DNA from: Pirellulaceae bacterium
Lineage (GTDB): Bacteria > Planctomycetota > Planctomycetia > Pirellulales > Pirellulaceae
Reading direction: 5' to 3'
Assembly (NCBI GenBank): GCA_013002105.1
Contig: JABDKS010000706.1
Span: 1 to 28,234 of the forward strand
Length of the DNA stretch: 28,234 nucleotides
The notes below the pieces were generated by a model that was not told where the DNA came from, made no database searches, and saw only the letters and a list, made by a program, of their open reading frames with translations. This document shows, piece after piece, positions 9,023 through 17,514 of this stretch (the first letter of the stretch is position 1; every line of letters starts with the position of its first letter). The translations under genes and the position numbers were made by a program.

Positions 9023-10252
9023 CTAGTGCATCTGATTCCAAGCAATGACCGTTCTGGCAAGTATCTTTGCTCCAATACTCATTGCGGTCTCGTCGATGTC
9101 AAAATCGGGTGAATGCAGCAGTGTCGTATCGCCGGACTTTTTTTTACAGCCCAAACGGAACATCGCGCCGGGAACAGTCGATAGGTAATTCGCAAAATCC
9201 TCGCCTCCCATACTTGGCCGTCGAATCGCTTGAACGTTCTCTGCCCCAAGCAACTTTTGAGCCGAAGATTTGATCAACGCATTCAAGGCGGAATCGTTGT
9301 GAACTGCCGGCGGGCCTGATGTTGTGGAAACCTCAATTTGCGTCTGCGACGCATCGGCAATTCCCTGCGCCAATCGGCGAATGTGGGCCAATGTGGATAC
9401 AGTCACCGAATCGCTGAGCGTCCGCATTGTCCCACGGAGAACGACTCGGTCAGGAATCACATTGGAATTATTGCCACCATTGATTTGGCCAAAGCTAACA
9501 ACGACCGGCTCTTGTGTGTCAACGCGTCGCGGTATGAAGAGGTAGACCGAACTGATCAATTGTGCTGCCGCCGCGATCGGGTCAAACGATTCGTGCGGTC
9601 TGGCCGCGTGTCCACCACGTCCCGATATGACAACTTCCAGTGCGACGCAATCTGCAGTGAACGAACCTGTCCGCGTTCCCACCGTGCCCACGTCGCGACT
9701 CGGGTCGACATGCAAGGCGATGATGGCTTGGACGCCATCGAGGCAACCCGCGTCCACCATTTTCAATGCGCCGCGATTGTTTTCTTCCTCTGGCTGAAAG
9801 ATTGCCCTCCATCGTACGGTCGCTGGCAACAGACCGTCCTGTTGAGCCTTGGCAAGCGAAACCGCCATTCCCAAAACTGTCGCGGTGTGCACATCGTGCC
9901 CACATGCGTGCATGATTCCCGGGACACAACTGGCGTAGGACGCGTTCTTGATGTCTTGGATCCTCAACGCATCCGTGTCAGCACGAACGGCAATTCGATG
10001 CCGTGAATTGTCCGACGACGCCTGCTGGACCTGGTCGCCATCGGAATCAACGATGACGCCACAATCGTTGGCCACCAATTTGGGTTGCAGGCCGATCGAT
10101 CGGAGTTGGTCGACAATCAAAGCTGCCGTATTGGATTCTTCACCACTTGGCTCTGGATTGGCATGCAGGTAACGCCGGACGTCGCGCATCAGCGAGAATT
10201 GTCCATCGATGACAGCATCAATTCGTGTCGTCGAATCCGAATTGTCGTTCAA
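9023..10252 (-). CDS. M20 family amidohydrolase
   Basis: A 409-residue zinc-dependent amidohydrolase of the M20D type, related to hippurate hydrolase, N-acyl amino acid amidohydrolase and IAA-amino acid hydrolase. TTG 10252 is chosen as the start because GGAG lies seven bases upstream; the open frame extends to TTG 10297 without further support. Metal-site motifs are in order: RADTDAL (residues 90-96), HACGHDVHTA (115-124) with the conserved Cys and His, QPEEE (153-157), a His at 181 (ALHVDP), the dimerisation-region GRGGHAARPHESFDPI, and GGEDFANYL near the end. No signal peptide is seen, so it is probably cytoplasmic. It is same-strand with the gene of 10451-11185 upstream and the YbdK-type ligase downstream, about 195 bases from each, so co-transcription is possible but not shown. 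Confidence 0.9.
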   Translation of the reverse strand: MNDNSDSTTRIDAVIDGQFSLMRDVRRYLHANPEPSGEESNTAALIVDQLRSIGLQPKLVANDCGVIVDSDGDQVQQASSDNSRHRIAVRADTDALRIQDIKNASYASCVPGIMHACGHDVHTATVLGMAVSLAKAQQDGLLPATVRWRAIFQPEEENNRGALKMVDAGCLDGVQAIIALHVDPSRDVGTVGTRTGSFTADCVALEVVISGRGGHAARPHESFDPIAAAAQLISSVYLFIPRRVDTQEPVVVSFGQINGGNNSNVIPDRVVLRGTMRTLSDSVTVSTLAHIRRLAQGIADASQTQIEVSTTSGPPAVHNDSALNALIKSSAQKLLGAENVQAIRRPSMGGEDFANYLSTVPGAMFRLGCKKKSGDTTLLHSPDFDIDETAMSIGAKILARTVIAWNQMH

Positions 10253-10450
10253 TCGGGTACTCCTTCGCACCGGTCCTACCGTGCCAGCAATAAACAATGT
10301 TTACAACACCAACGCCAATGACCCCTGCATTCAGACGCCCTAGTTCGATGGAGTATAGCAGATGGTCCAGAAGCGTCGTGCCGTTGGCAAGTCACGATAA
10401 GTTGCCCGGCGGACCGATCCACACTCCATCCGATTTGCGGACGACACCGT

Positions 10451-11185
10451 CTAAGGCAACGGCATCAGCACACCCCGCGCACTCTGCCAGGAAAAGAATT
10501 CGGTGGTCAGATGATCCACGACTAACGCCAGTTCCTCCACCGACGTGACAAGACTGATTTCCTGGTCCAACTCCGCCATCCAATTGCGATGTCGCTCCAG
10601 CAGCAACTGGAACTGCAGATTGCGAAAATATTGCGCGTGCGCCGTAGGCGGACGTTGGTACTTGGGGCGACTGTTGGAAGTAGCAAAAGTCTGTATTCGA
10701 TCGGGCACACCGGTAACCGAAACCAAATGGACTTCGCCCTGCATGATCGGACCGATTTGCGATGCGACGACCTGTAGAAAGTATTTCCCCGACTCGTGCA
10801 ACATTCGGGCGGCACCGCCGACGGCCACGACGCCGCTGGAGACCGAAATATTGCAGTAGAGATCCTCGAACCCAAACGCCCTCGCTTGATCGGTTCGTTC
10901 CAGCAAATAGTTCTTCAAACGATCCGGTATCGAATCGACATCACAGAGGTCTTGCAAATAGGGATTGGGAGCATCGATCACCTGACGATCCAACAAGCCA
11001 AACGTCGCTCGGGCGCTGAGCCAGCCAAGCAATCCAGCCGCTTTAGAATCGACGATGTTCTGGAATTCAGTGAGCGTCATACGCGAGTTGCGAACCCGAT
11101 AGCGTTCAGGAATTTCGACGCCATTGGCGAAGCCAATCGGGGGTGCATAGGGATTCGTTTTCATGCGTTGATCCAACCACATCAA
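10451..11185 (-). CDS. Hypothetical protein
   Basis: An open frame of 244 codons (ATG 11185), or 237 from the second Met at 11164 (MKTNPYAPP); neither start has a convincing Shine-Dalgarno. I do not recognise a family. The protein is soluble, with no signal or membrane segment. A central region with LYCNISVSSGVVAVGGAARML looks like alternating beta strands and a helix. The C-terminal third is Arg/Gln/Leu/Glu-rich and probably helical (from AQYFRNLQFQLLLERHRNW onward). No catalytic motif stands out. It lies 66 bases downstream of the exported protein at 11252-11734 on the same strand, so the two may be co-transcribed. The frame is long, amino-acid use is normal and both neighbours are same-strand, so it is likely real. 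Confidence 0.65.
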   Translation of the reverse strand: MMWLDQRMKTNPYAPPIGFANGVEIPERYRVRNSRMTLTEFQNIVDSKAAGLLGWLSARATFGLLDRQVIDAPNPYLQDLCDVDSIPDRLKNYLLERTDQARAFGFEDLYCNISVSSGVVAVGGAARMLHESGKYFLQVVASQIGPIMQGEVHLVSVTGVPDRIQTFATSNSRPKYQRPPTAHAQYFRNLQFQLLLERHRNWMAELDQEISLVTSVEELALVVDHLTTEFFSWQSARGVLMPLP

Positions 11186-11251
11186 TTGCCACGGAACCGA
11201 ACAACCGTGTCCGATGATAACGCGGCGGCCCTGTCATACGCGAATGGGGAA

Positions 11252-11734
11252 TCAATCAAGCCGCTTGTGCAGGATCCAAGGTGTAATCATCCGCGATGGG
11301 TCGGCAGGGGGTCGAACGGGTGAAAAGTAGGGCCTCCCATCGCATAACACCACGCGAAAGATCACCACCGCGTCGGCGTCATCCGTAGTGACGTGACAAA
11401 GCACCGTGCTTCGATCATCAGCAATTTGGATATCGTGAATAGAACGGACCGGCAGCATCTCTAGTCGAAACTCACCCTCCTCCAGTTCGTACTTCCGGAT
11501 GTAGTCTGGATCAAACGATTCGCGAAGCGAAGGCAGATTGGTGCCTGATCCATTTCGTCGCATTGTGACGCAAAATGACTTGGTCATCACCAGTATCTGC
11601 ATTCGCGTTGCGGCCTGCAGCTCGTGACTGGACGGTTTTTCTTCTGCGATAACGGGAGAGACGGTGAACATGCACGCGATTGCAATCGCAATCACCGGCC
11701 CGACGGGAAATGAGTATCGATTTGGGGGCGACAT
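11252..11734 (-). CDS. Small exported hypothetical protein
   Basis: A 160-residue protein with a probable Sec signal peptide. ATG 11734 is preferred over the open frame to 11854 because GGAG lies nine bases upstream. The resulting N-terminus (MSPPNRYSFPVGPVIAIAIA...) has a hydrophobic stretch ending at SPVIA, a good cleavage site before EEKPSS. The mature domain is about 130 residues with beta-rich segments (FRLEMLPVRSIHDIQIADD, TVLCHVTTDDADAVVIFRVV) and two cysteines separated by about 15 residues. It resembles a small periplasmic domain, but I recognise no named family. It is divergent from the sigma-54-promoted gene at 12164 and upstream of another hypothetical gene on the same strand. Confidence 0.62.
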   Translation of the reverse strand: MSPPNRYSFPVGPVIAIAIACMFTVSPVIAEEKPSSHELQAATRMQILVMTKSFCVTMRRNGSGTNLPSLRESFDPDYIRKYELEEGEFRLEMLPVRSIHDIQIADDRSTVLCHVTTDDADAVVIFRVVLCDGRPYFSPVRPPADPSRMITPWILHKRLD

Positions 11735-12163
11735 GGCTCCATTCTCCAGAGGGTTCGTTTTGAACTGCGACGACCAAGATTCTACGCGATGCCCGGGTGG
11801 GGGTTCTGTAAAAACATTGTCAAAAGCCGCGGTCACAAATTGGATCTGTATCAAGTCGCGCTTTCACGACGGAATCGTTTTTGCGACCGTTCGAAGATCA
11901 AACTGTCGGTTTCGCATCCATCCGACCTCATCCAAATTCGCTGCAAAAACAAAAATCCGCCTTACTGGACACGGAAATTCTGCGACGAATGCGTTTGGCA
12001 AGCCTTGGTTTGTTGAGGCGAACCGATTGTCTGGCACTCAAGTTGCAACCAATGCCAAATCAAGAATGTCCACATGAATTAATCGACACGATGAATGTTC
12101 AATGCATGCCACGTCATCGGCAAGGTAGTTGCATTACGGCATTCGTTGACTGACGGAGTAATC
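11735..12163. other. 429-base intergenic region with sigma-54 promoter
   Basis: A divergent, apparently non-coding stretch. It holds the sigma-54 promoter at 12032-12047 and an imperfect inverted repeat (TGCGACCG at 11882 with CGGTTTCGCA ending at 11916) about 115-150 bases before that promoter, the distance at which enhancer-binding proteins normally bind. Short open frames here have no recognisable protein content and one of them runs through the promoter. Confidence 0.5.
12032..12047 (+). promoter_or_regulatory. Sigma-54 (-24/-12) promoter
   Basis: TGGCAC, five bases, then TTGCA: an essentially perfect match to the sigma-54 consensus, with the invariant GG (12033-12034) and GC (12045-12046) exactly ten bases apart. 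Transcription should start near 12057-12058, giving a leader of about 105 bases before ATG 12164. Being intergenic and correctly oriented strengthens the call. The window also encodes a complete sigma-54 activator at 5545-7704, but whether that protein acts here is unknown. Confidence 0.75.
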
Positions 12164-12538
12164 ATGATGAATGCTGGGTCGTTGAACGTAGTCGTACCAC
12201 TGCGAATCAAGCAGGATGCCCTGCGCTGCACGCGCAGCAGTCGAGTTCTACTTTTTGCGTTTGTTCTTGCCGCACTGAATTGGTTTGATCTATGGATGAC
12301 GGTCCGTGCGTTCCACGCCGGTGCATTGTATGAAGCGAACCCGGTCGCACTCATGGTGCTCGGCTCGTATGGAGCTGTTGGACTCAGTGTTTTCAAAGCG
12401 GCCGTGGTCTCACTTTCGATGTTTGCCTTTACAGTTGGGCGTAATCTTGCATTGACCGAATACGGTTGCATTGGCGCCAACTGCGTTTACATCGCCGTCG
12501 CGTATCTTTGGATCAATTATCCAATCGACTTCATGTAG
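12164..12538 (+). CDS. Small DUF5658-like membrane protein
   Basis: A 124-residue (or 123) integral membrane protein. Two adjacent ATGs at 12164 and 12167 follow GGAG at 12155-12158 by five and eight bases; the frame opens earlier (12095) but without support. About three hydrophobic segments are visible: LLFAFVLAALNWFDLWMTV, a second around PVALMVLGSYGAVGLSVFKAAVV, and a third near the C-terminus. The motif LNWFDLWMT followed by a glycine and YEANPVA matches the layout I associate with DUF5658 (Asp in the first membrane helix, then Glu-x-Asn-Pro). The function of that family is not known to me. It is the first gene after the sigma-54 promoter and appears to be transcribed alone. Confidence 0.7.
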   Translation: MMNAGSLNVVVPLRIKQDALRCTRSSRVLLFAFVLAALNWFDLWMTVRAFHAGALYEANPVALMVLGSYGAVGLSVFKAAVVSLSMFAFTVGRNLALTEYGCIGANCVYIAVAYLWINYPIDFM

Positions 12539-12971
12539 CTGTCGCTTGATCGATCGTCGCGTAACAGATTTGTTGCACTTAGCAGTCAGCTGAGCGGTTC
12601 GACCGGCTAATCCGCAAGTCATCCGCCCCACCCCCCAAGCAGGGATCTGGGAGTTTAGGCAGTGATCATTTGATCGCATGCGAACCGAGTGCGATCGTAC
12701 CGCGCGACGACCACGCCCCACACGACATTTGTCCATCACTCCATCGAACGGTCTGCAACGATGCAACCAACTATGCTAGATTGTGCGTGAATCGATTGCT
12801 GCCTGTCCCGAGGCTTACGAAGGTCATCCAGGCCAAGCGACGCACGACTATCACCAGGTAGGATCTCGGTTTGTCAGATTTGATGGACAAACGCTTCGAC
12901 GATGCAAAGCACATGCGTTTGCGTCCTGCCGCCTGGGGTAGTCAGCGCAAGGATTGCGTTACGAATTGGCC
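12539..12971. other. 433-base gap without a recognised gene
   Basis: Between the DUF5658-like gene and the giant kinase gene I see no convincing gene, terminator or consensus promoter. A short open frame at 12670-12861 looks like noise. It contains GATCGATC-type palindromes, which are common throughout this window, and a C-run at about 12628-12637. Confidence 0.4.
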
Positions 12972-15900
12972 ATGATTGACCCACTGCATCCATCGGATCC
13001 GAATAACGCTGACAAGCCGGCGACGAAGGTTGGACGTGGAGCGACCAAGCCGTCGACCAGCGTGCCGCAGGATGAGACGATGGACTGCGGGACAGAAAAA
13101 AATGTACCCGAGACAATCCATCGGTCGCAGGAAGTAGAAATCCCCGAGACGATCGGTCGCTACCGTGTCGAAAAGGTTCTCGGTCAAGGCGGATTCGGGT
13201 GCGTCTATCTGGCATACGATGATGAATTGCAACGTCATGTCACGCTCAAGGTCCCTCATTCACACCGCATCAAAACCGCCGAAGATGTCGATGCTTTTTT
13301 GACCGAAGCCCGGACATTAGCAAAGCTGGAACATCCCAACGTGGTTCCGGTCCATGACGTCGGGACCACGGACGAAGGCGTCTGCTATATCGTTTCGCGA
13401 TACATCGACGGAAACGACTTGTACCATCGTATTCGGACTTCGCCGCTTTCGATCGGCGACGCGGTCGAAATGGTTGCAACGATCGCCGAAGCGCTTCATT
13501 ACGTCCACACACACGGCATCGTTCACAGGGACATCAAGCCGAACAATCTGCTGCTGGACAAGCGCGGCGTCGCGTACATCGCTGATTTTGGGCTGGCGCT
13601 GCTGGAGGACGGTGCCGCAAAATCCAACACGGTCACCGGTACGCCAGCCTACATGAGTCCGGAGCAGGCACGGGGCGAAAACCATCTGGTGCAAGGAACG
13701 TCTGATATTTTCTCGCTTGGCGTCGTTCTCTACGAGATGATCACGGGCGAGCGACCATTTAAGGGGAAAACAGCACAAACGATCTTACGGCACGTTCAGG
13801 AACAAGAGGCTACGCCGCTGCGCGAAATCAACTCGGACATCCCCGCGGAACTTGAACGCATCTGCATGAAGTCGATTTCCAAGCGGGCGACAAATCGTCA
13901 CACGACGGCGATCGACTTCGCGGAAGACTTGCGTCACTTTTTGTCGCAAGACGACGGATTGGATATTTTGAGCGGCAAAGCTCCCGTTGTAGCCGGCTCG
14001 ACCAGTCAGCGATCTAGAGCGAGCAGACAGTTCCTGGGAATCGTCCCTAAGGGACTACGTTCCTTTGGTGCCGAAGACGCCCACTTTTTCTTGGGTCTGC
14101 TCCCTGGCCCCTATGATCGGTCCGGCACTCCGGAATCCATTCTATTCTGGAAACGACGGATCGAAGAACTTGATCCCGAGAACACGTTCCGTGTCGGTTT
14201 GCTCTATGGTCCGTCGGGTTGCGGCAAAAGTTCATTTGTCAAAGCGGGTTTGATTCCTACACTGACCAAAAATGTGACATCGGTTTTTGTGGAAGCCGCA
14301 CCAGACGCGACGGAAACACGTTTGCTCCATCGCCTTCGACGCCGATGTCCTTACCTGGACACAGAACTCGATCTTCGGGAATCGATCGCGACCTTGCGAC
14401 ATGGCAAGGTGATGGGTGAGGGAAAGAAGATTCTGATTGTGATCGATCAGTTCGAACAGTGGCTTTACTCGATTGAGCAACCCGAACATTCCGAACTCGC
14501 TAAAGCATTGCGTCAATGTGACGGCGAACACGTGCAATGTGTCTTGTTGGTACGCGACGATTTCTGGCTGGCATTCAGTCGGTTCATGGACCACCTGGAG
14601 GTCGATTTACTCCAGAATCAAAACATGGCGTTGGTGGATCTATTCGATCAGATGCACGCGCGTCGTGTACTGACCGAATTTGGCCGTGCCTTTCAACGAC
14701 TTCCAGAACACCATTCCGAATCGACACGCGACCAACGTTCTTTTGTGACACAAGCGATCGAAGGACTCTCTGAAAACGGCAAGGTCATTCCAGTGCGGAT
14801 TGCGCTTTTTGCCGAAATGATCAAAGGTAAACCGTGGACCACGTCGACCCTCCGTAAAATCGGTGGGACCGCGGGCGTCGGCGTTTTGTTTTTGGACGAA
14901 TCCTTTGTGTCCGAGAATGCTCCGGCTGATTATCGCATTCATCAAAAAGCAGTGCATGCCACACTGGGAGCGTTGTTGCCAGAGCCGGGCACCAACTTGA
15001 AAGGACACATGAAGTCGCGTGACGAACTGCTGCAAGCATCCGGCTACGCCGATCAACCCAAACAGTTTGAACTATTGATGCGTGCCCTCGACAACGAGTT
15101 GCACCTGATCACGCGAACTGACCCAGAAGGCCGCGTGGATGACATCACGGGAACTCATTCAAAAATCGATCCGTCGAGCAAATCGGTGAGTCTGGTCGAG
15201 CAGAACTATTATCAGCTTGCCCACGATTACCTTGTTCCGTCCATCCGCGAATGGCGCTCACGAATGCAACGCGAAACTCGCAAGGGCCGCGCAGAAATTC
15301 GCTTGGTGCAACGCACAGAGATTTGGAAGGCGCGTCCCGAGAGGCGGCATCTACCGACGTGGACCGAATGGGTGTCGATCATGACACTTACGCAACGCAA
15401 ACGATGGGACTCCCATCAACAGCGGATGATGGACATCGCGACTCGACGACACTCGATGATGACCGTCCTCACGTTATTAGCGATGTTGATCGCCGGACTC
15501 GGTGTGTATCACTTCCGGGCTTGGAATCGGGCGCACTCATTGACTGACCAGCTTGCCACAGCCAACGTCGCGCAGGTCAGTGGACTGCTGACGCAATTAA
15601 ATGACTACCAACGTTGGACCGGCGACCCGCTGGTCCAACTGCAATCCGAGAGTGTTTCGGGTAGCCAACCCTATCTCTTTTCGACGCTCGCATTGATCCG
15701 ATCGGGGCGAGGAGACGTCCAGGACATTCAGGATGCGCTCTTCACAGCCGATCCTGAGACATTGGCGCTGTTGAGTGATGAATTGCGACCGCACCACGCA
15801 CAATTGCGAGAAGCACTTTGGAAAGTATTGCAAGACGATTCAATTGGCAATGAATCTGATAAGACCGGTCGTCCGTTTAATCGGCGATTCAACGCGGCAC

Positions 15901-17495
15901 TGGTACTGGCCAGCTACGATACGCCCGGGAACACCGCACCAGCAACGATCTCCGACGCAAATGTGGACGCGGAAGACCGTTGGACACAGCAGCGTGACTT
16001 TATCGCAGACCAGCTTATCTATTTCGCGAACATTGATCGACAATACTATGCATCGATCATTGATCTGATACGTCCGGCCACCAATGTCATCGTGGATCGA
16101 CTGACGAACGTTATGATCGATCACTCGGAAAAAGAACTCCGACGTTCCGCCGCGCAGACATTGTTGATCGATTTATTGCATAGCGATGCGCCGGTGTTGA
16201 CGGATAAATTTCTGTTGGCGGACGACGATCAGCTTCCACCCGCGCTGGCATTGATCGATGCTAATCGCGATGCCGTGCGGCCTGTTTTAGATGAAGCTCT
16301 CGAAACAACGATCGAGTTTGGAGCAACGGACTGGCAGAGAAACGCTCGCCGTAAAGCGGTCGCAACCGCCCTGCTACTTCGTCACGGTGCGTCGAGCGAC
16401 GCCATCTGGGCAGTCTTCAGAGACGGTCGTGTGCCCGACACGCGAACTCAGCTCATTGGATTGCTTGCCACATTGAAAGTCGACCCGGCTGTCATTGCGC
16501 AACAGTTGCAAGTGGAACAGGATGATGCTGCACGATCTGGTCTGATTCAAGCATTGGGGGGATTTTCCCCGTCGGATCTCAACAGCGATCTACGCAATCG
16601 AACCGTGACATTGATCAAGGGTTGGTTCAACACGGCGACAACAGCCAAGGTTCGCTCCAGTTCCCTGTGGTTCTTGCGTCGCTGGGATGGCGGCGATTGG
16701 ATTCAAGACACTCTAACCAAAGAGACGCCGCCAGCGCCTGGGCGTGATTGGTATGTCAATTCGCAGGGACAGACGATGATTACCCTGCCGTATCGTCAAT
16801 CTGATCATGACTATCGGATCGAAGCCTCGATTGGCGAAACGACCGTACAGCAACTCCGTCGCTTTGATCCTGAATGTAACTGGAGTGAATCCTACGCACC
16901 GACCATGGATTGCCCGGTCACGAATGCGACCTATCACACAGCGGTTGCTTATTGCAATTGGCTTTCACGTACAGAGGGAATCGATGACGATCAGCTCTGT
17001 TATCCCGACCGTGAAGACGGGCCTGGTGACGCGGTGGAACTCTATCCCGACTATCGACAACGGACAGGGTATCGCTTGCCAACCGCCGAGGAATGGTTCT
17101 TTATGAATCGCGGTGGGGCAGTCACCGACTTTTCGTTCGGCCATGACAATACCCTGGCGGATGGCTACGCGAATTTCAACAACGAAGGTCGCCGCGGTTG
17201 GCCCTTGGGATCTGCCAAACCCAACGGCTATGGCATCTTCGATCTAATCTGTGGTACCAGAGAATGGGTGTCGGAAGTCGATCCGGATAATCCGCGTCGC
17301 CGTGGGCTGTGCGGAATGAGCTTCCGCTACAACAAAGAAACACTTGAACCAAGGCAAATTGGATTCGGCCTCCCCGATCTCTCTTATTCTTTCCATGGCT
17401 TTCGCGTCGTGCGATCACGACCAGTTTCGGCGATCGCGTCAACGATGCCCGCTCTGGAATCAACCAGTGCTGCTAGCGATCAGAACGATCCTTAA
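12972..17495 (+). CDS. Ser/Thr kinase - nSTAND NTPase - FGE-like fusion
   Basis: A 1507-residue multidomain signalling protein. ATG 12972 is chosen over TTG 12954, which has no usable ribosome-binding site. After a polar N-terminal tail comes a Hanks-type kinase (about residues 64-325): GQGGFGCV loop, Lys93, HRDIKPNN (185-192), DFG (205-207), GTPAYMSPEQ. An nSTAND-type NTPase follows (about 375-765): Walker A GPSGCGKS (413-420), Walker B ILIVIDQFEQ (487-496) and the typical end QLAHDYLVPSIREW. One membrane helix lies at about 829-848, then a helical repeat-like segment to about 1245, then an FGE-sulfatase/EgtB-like domain (about 1258-1485) ending GFRVVR. The kinase is thus cytoplasmic and the C-terminal half probably periplasmic. 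The FGE part has one Cys (in GLCGMSFRY) where sulfatase-activating enzymes have two, so that chemistry is doubtful. Similar fusions are known in planctomycetes. Confidence 0.9.
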   Translation: MIDPLHPSDPNNADKPATKVGRGATKPSTSVPQDETMDCGTEKNVPETIHRSQEVEIPETIGRYRVEKVLGQGGFGCVYLAYDDELQRHVTLKVPHSHRIKTAEDVDAFLTEARTLAKLEHPNVVPVHDVGTTDEGVCYIVSRYIDGNDLYHRIRTSPLSIGDAVEMVATIAEALHYVHTHGIVHRDIKPNNLLLDKRGVAYIADFGLALLEDGAAKSNTVTGTPAYMSPEQARGENHLVQGTSDIFSLGVVLYEMITGERPFKGKTAQTILRHVQEQEATPLREINSDIPAELERICMKSISKRATNRHTTAIDFAEDLRHFLSQDDGLDILSGKAPVVAGSTSQRSRASRQFLGIVPKGLRSFGAEDAHFFLGLLPGPYDRSGTPESILFWKRRIEELDPENTFRVGLLYGPSGCGKSSFVKAGLIPTLTKNVTSVFVEAAPDATETRLLHRLRRRCPYLDTELDLRESIATLRHGKVMGEGKKILIVIDQFEQWLYSIEQPEHSELAKALRQCDGEHVQCVLLVRDDFWLAFSRFMDHLEVDLLQNQNMALVDLFDQMHARRVLTEFGRAFQRLPEHHSESTRDQRSFVTQAIEGLSENGKVIPVRIALFAEMIKGKPWTTSTLRKIGGTAGVGVLFLDESFVSENAPADYRIHQKAVHATLGALLPEPGTNLKGHMKSRDELLQASGYADQPKQFELLMRALDNELHLITRTDPEGRVDDITGTHSKIDPSSKSVSLVEQNYYQLAHDYLVPSIREWRSRMQRETRKGRAEIRLVQRTEIWKARPERRHLPTWTEWVSIMTLTQRKRWDSHQQRMMDIATRRHSMMTVLTLLAMLIAGLGVYHFRAWNRAHSLTDQLATANVAQVSGLLTQLNDYQRWTGDPLVQLQSESVSGSQPYLFSTLALIRSGRGDVQDIQDALFTADPETLALLSDELRPHHAQLREALWKVLQDDSIGNESDKTGRPFNRRFNAALVLASYDTPGNTAPATISDANVDAEDRWTQQRDFIADQLIYFANIDRQYYASIIDLIRPATNVIVDRLTNVMIDHSEKELRRSAAQTLLIDLLHSDAPVLTDKFLLADDDQLPPALALIDANRDAVRPVLDEALETTIEFGATDWQRNARRKAVATALLLRHGASSDAIWAVFRDGRVPDTRTQLIGLLATLKVDPAVIAQQLQVEQDDAARSGLIQALGGFSPSDLNSDLRNRTVTLIKGWFNTATTAKVRSSSLWFLRRWDGGDWIQDTLTKETPPAPGRDWYVNSQGQTMITLPYRQSDHDYRIEASIGETTVQQLRRFDPECNWSESYAPTMDCPVTNATYHTAVAYCNWLSRTEGIDDDQLCYPDREDGPGDAVELYPDYRQRTGYRLPTAEEWFFMNRGGAVTDFSFGHDNTLADGYANFNNEGRRGWPLGSAKPNGYGIFDLICGTREWVSEVDPDNPRRRGLCGMSFRYNKETLEPRQIGFGLPDLSYSFHGFRVVRSRPVSAIASTMPALESTSAASDQNDP

Positions 17496-17514
17496 CCACG
17501 ACACAGCCTGTTGG

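Noticed and set aside
9338..10006. A 222-codon open frame on the plus strand
   Set aside because: It lies entirely antisense to the M20 amidohydrolase, whose motifs are unmistakable; composition is that of a shadow frame.
11881..12153. A 90-codon plus-strand frame in the intergenic region
   Set aside because: It begins with TTG without a ribosome-binding site, has no recognisable content and runs through the sigma-54 promoter.
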